From contig JAADHA010000116.1 in assembly GCA_013152105.1 (NCBI GenBank), positions 3,669-11,780 on the forward strand: 8,112 nucleotides of DNA. Reading direction: 5' to 3'. Shown one piece after another: positions 6,583 to 8,112 of this stretch. Both the position numbers and the translations under genes were made by a program. Under the pieces are notes generated by a model that had not been told where the DNA came from, ran no database searches, and saw only the letters and a list, made by a program, of their open reading frames with translations. Every line of letters begins with the position of its first letter. Positions within the stretch are counted from its first letter, which is position 1. Origin of the DNA: Oligoflexia bacterium. GTDB taxonomy: Bacteria > Myxococcota_A > UBA796 > UBA2385.

Positions 6583-7150
6583 AGCGCTTGTTGCCGACGT
6601 CGCCGCCGGGTGGAGGCCCCATCCCTGCCTGGCCGTCTGGTGGCCCCATCCCTGGCTGACCACCTGGACCGCCCGGTGGGGGCTGACCACCCGGTGGGAG
6701 CTGACCGCCCTGCCCCTTCGGACCGGGGCCGCCGCTGTGGACCTGGGTCCAGAGGCCAGGTCCCGGTTCACCCATGGGCTCTTCCATGCTCTCTTGCAGC
6801 GCCTTGATTGCGGTGTGCAATTCCGTAATCGCGGACTGGACGTCTTGAGCCGAGAGGGTCGTCGCCCGTGGGTCATAGGCGATGGTGCTGGCTGGAAGCA
6901 CGCCTGTCGTCTGGATCTCGGACAGGGCCAGCTCGAGCTGGCTCACCCGTTGGTCCAGCATCTCCACCCGCGCCGCCGAGACAGGCCGGGACGCCGCCTC
7001 TTCCTTCCGCCTGCGCCGGGCATCGGCCTCGACCAGCTTGTCCAAGGTGCCCGCCACGCTGCCGCCCTCGTAGGGGATCCGTGCGGCGTCAGGCGCTTCA
7101 CCGCTGTCGCAGGCGAGCAGCAGCAGGCATGGGCACAAGATGAGCTTCAT
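6581..7150 (-). CDS. Small lipoprotein with coiled-coil/fibre-like middle and Gly/Pro-rich collagen-like tail
   Basis: The 189-residue product begins with a short lipoprotein signal peptide, M1-K-L-I-L-C-P-C-L-L-L-L-A-C14, whose lipobox L11-L-A-C14 predicts lipidation of C14. The next residue is Asp15, which in E. coli acts as an inner-membrane retention signal; whether that rule holds here is unknown. A basic cluster, R46-R-R-R-K, precedes a heptad-like helix at about 58-80. Residues 89-118 carry a pattern of the type Y-D-P-x-x-T-T-L-x-A-x-D-V-Q-x-A-I-x-E-L, common beside trimeric stalks in phage tail-fibre and surface proteins. Residues 127-185 are Gly/Pro/Gln-rich and collagen-like with internal repeats. 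The frame is open to 7255, but ATG at 7150 is chosen because it starts the signal peptide; no good Shine-Dalgarno is seen. The gene lies 59 bases after the hydrolase and is coupled to the kinase. It has no recognised family; trimeric assembly is inferred. Confidence 0.82.
   Translation of the reverse strand: MKLILCPCLLLLACDSGEAPDAARIPYEGGSVAGTLDKLVEADARRRRKEEAASRPVSAARVEMLDQRVSQLELALSEIQTTGVLPASTIAYDPRATTLSAQDVQSAITELHTAIKALQESMEEPMGEPGPGLWTQVHSGGPGPKGQGGQLPPGGQPPPGGPGGQPGMGPPDGQAGMGPPPGGDVGNKR
6615..6654. repeat. Two copies of a 13-base direct repeat, 27 bases apart, inside the lipoprotein gene
   Basis: The plus-strand string GGCCCCATCCCTG occurs at 6615-6627 and 6642-6654. The 27-base period equals nine codons and encodes the repeated peptide units GQPGMGPPD and GQAGMGPPP. 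In-frame repeats of this kind can expand or contract. Confidence 0.75.
6672..6707. repeat. 18-base tandem repeat, two copies, in the Gly/Pro-rich tail
   Basis: Units at 6672-6689 and 6690-6707 differ at two positions; the first reads CCCGGTGGGGGCTGACCA on the plus strand. The period of six codons encodes the Gly-Gly-Gln-Pro-Pro-Pro type units of the lipoprotein tail. Confidence 0.75.
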
Positions 7151-7182
7151 CGGTAGGAAGCGTAGCAGAGGTGCCGAATGAC

Positions 7183-7209
7183 CGGTCTCGTCTCTCAGCC
7201 CGGAGACCG
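7183..7209 (-). other. Inverted repeat between the hydrolase and lipoprotein genes
   Basis: Immediately after the hydrolase stop codon there is a perfect 7-bp stem, CGGTCTC pairing with GAGACCG, around a 13-base loop. No T-run follows on the minus strand, so it is not a standard intrinsic terminator. It could protect an mRNA 3' end after processing, partly attenuate transcription, or be chance. Confidence 0.35.
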
Positions 7210-8112
7210 TCAGCGCGGCATCCGTGAGGCCATCCACGCATCGACCAGCGGCCACACATGGATCGGCGCGAGGCGGCCCAGCACCAGGTCCAGGTGACCC
7301 CAGTGGACATCGTGGTGCCAGTCATCGAAGACCTGCCAGGTCCTGTCGCGGCTGCCGCTGCGGGCATAGGCCACCTTGGCGTCAGGCGGCGGCATCAGGT
7401 GGTCCTTGTCGCCCGCGATGACCAGCAGGGGCAGGTCCGTCTGCGACCAGGCTTCATCCCACTCGAAGCGCCCAGTGGCTGCCCAACGGGCCATCTCCTG
7501 CCAGACCTTCACCGAGGTCCAGTCCAGGCCAAGCTCCAGGCGTTCCTGCAACACGGCGGGCTCGATGCTGCCCGGCCACCAGCCACTGATCGGGAAGGCA
7601 TAGCCCGCGATGTCCGACACCCCGTAGATCCGCGACAGCAGCCGGCCCGCCAGGCGGGTGCGAACCTGGACCGCGGACATCCACGGCGCGTCCCGAAAGC
7701 TGTGGGTGATCTGGCCAAGCAGCTTGAGGAAGCGGTTGGACTGGGCGAAGCTGTACACCGCGCCGATGCCGACGATGCCCAGCGGGAGAGGCTCGGCGGC
7801 GACCTGGGCCGCGGTCGACATCTCGGCGGCGGCCGCGAACAGCGCCGCCCCGCCCAGGGAGTGCCCGATCCAGAAGGCCGGGCCAGGCAAGGCGGCCGCG
7901 GCCAGGCGCACGTCCAGCACGTAGTCCGAGAAGACTTCGGCCCCCGACACGCCCGCCTTGCGGCTGCGACCGTGGCCCCGCAGCTCGAGGTCCCAGGTGT
8001 CCCAGCCGCGCTGCGCCAGCCACGCGGTCCAGGAGCGATGGCTGTTGTGCCAGGAGTAGCGATTCTGTGCGAAGCCGTGAACCAGCAGCACCGGGGGACG
8101 CGTCGGACCTGT
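7210..8112 (-). CDS. Alpha/beta-fold hydrolase (lipase/esterase-like), 5' end beyond the right edge
   Basis: 300 residues are visible and the frame is open to the window edge. A GTG at 8091 lies inside the conserved first strand (P-P-V-L-L-V-H-G-F), so it is not the start; the true N-terminus lies outside. Counting from the edge, the oxyanion-hole motif is H12-G-F, the nucleophile elbow is G83-H-S85-L-G-G, the acid is probably D237 in G-D-K-D-H-L-M-P, and the catalytic His is H273 in W-G-H-L-D-L-V-L-G. The final 'GHxDxVLG..AP..VWP....W' pattern matches lipase/esterase-type alpha/beta hydrolases that act on esters or lipids. A lid-like insertion of roughly 100 residues (about 115-215), rich in Trp and Arg, lies between Ser and Asp. 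No Cys or TM segment stands out in the visible part; a signal or acyl-anchor region could be in the missing N-terminus. The substrate is unknown. Confidence 0.88.
   Translation of the reverse strand, partial: TGPTRPPVLLVHGFAQNRYSWHNSHRSWTAWLAQRGWDTWDLELRGHGRSRKAGVSGAEVFSDYVLDVRLAAAALPGPAFWIGHSLGGAALFAAAAEMSTAAQVAAEPLPLGIVGIGAVYSFAQSNRFLKLLGQITHSFRDAPWMSAVQVRTRLAGRLLSRIYGVSDIAGYAFPISGWWPGSIEPAVLQERLELGLDWTSVKVWQEMARWAATGRFEWDEAWSQTDLPLLVIAGDKDHLMPPPDAKVAYARSGSRDRTWQVFDDWHHDVHWGHLDLVLGRLAPIHVWPLVDAWMASRMPR

Noticed and set aside
5765..7156. Plus-strand open frame of 463 codons opposite the kinase domain and lipoprotein
   Set aside because: It is antisense to a kinase domain with all catalytic motifs and to a lipoprotein with a clear lipobox; its own translation has no recognisable motif.
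7151..7255. N-terminal extension of the lipoprotein frame up to 7255
   Set aside because: The extra 35 residues overlap the hydrolase 3' end and would bury the signal peptide; ATG 7150 begins a textbook lipoprotein signal.

Overview
The window is gene-dense, high-GC bacterial DNA in which every convincing gene lies on the minus strand. Long open frames on the plus strand and in the other minus frames are the usual by-product of high GC. The strongest hint of origin is a cytosolic Ser/Thr kinase fused to an ATPase-like module and a long TPR-type tail. That architecture is typical of Myxococcota and related former Deltaproteobacteria, so that is the best guess, but nothing here fixes a genus.

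In transcription order (high to low coordinates) the genes are: (1) an alpha/beta hydrolase whose 5' end lies beyond the right edge (7210-8112); (2) a small lipoprotein with a coiled-coil/fibre-like middle and a Gly/Pro-rich collagen-like tail (6581-7150); (3) the large kinase (3287-6571); (4) a small five-helix membrane protein of unknown function (2728-about 3270); (5) an NAD-type aldehyde dehydrogenase (1174-2727); (6) a DUF429 predicted RNase H-like protein (410-1177); (7) the N-terminal part of a probable M1-type aminopeptidase that runs off the left edge (1-297).

The genes are tightly packed. The lipoprotein stop lies inside the Shine-Dalgarno sequence of the kinase, the membrane-protein stop abuts the GTG start of the dehydrogenase, and the dehydrogenase stop overlaps the DUF429 GTG start by 4 bases. 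This looks like one operon with translational coupling, although a second promoter in the gaps at 298-409 or 7151-7209 is possible. Non-ATG starts are common: GTG is the best choice for the kinase, dehydrogenase, DUF429 and peptidase genes, and probably for the membrane protein. No RNA gene, insertion sequence, CRISPR array or phage module was seen.

The most notable observation is an apparent one-base frameshift near the 3' end of the kinase gene (about 3535-3548). The annotated frame turns into Arg/Pro-rich nonsense, while a neighbouring frame supplies a sensible 48-residue TPR-type ending that stops at 3397. The ATPase-like module of the kinase has also lost its Walker A lysine and has a weakened Walker B, so it is probably a non-hydrolysing scaffold. 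The DUF429 protein carries Asn where its family usually has a conserved Asp. No clearly new system is demonstrated. The lipoprotein-kinase pair, set among lipid- and aldehyde-type enzymes, is the best candidate for a functional unit.
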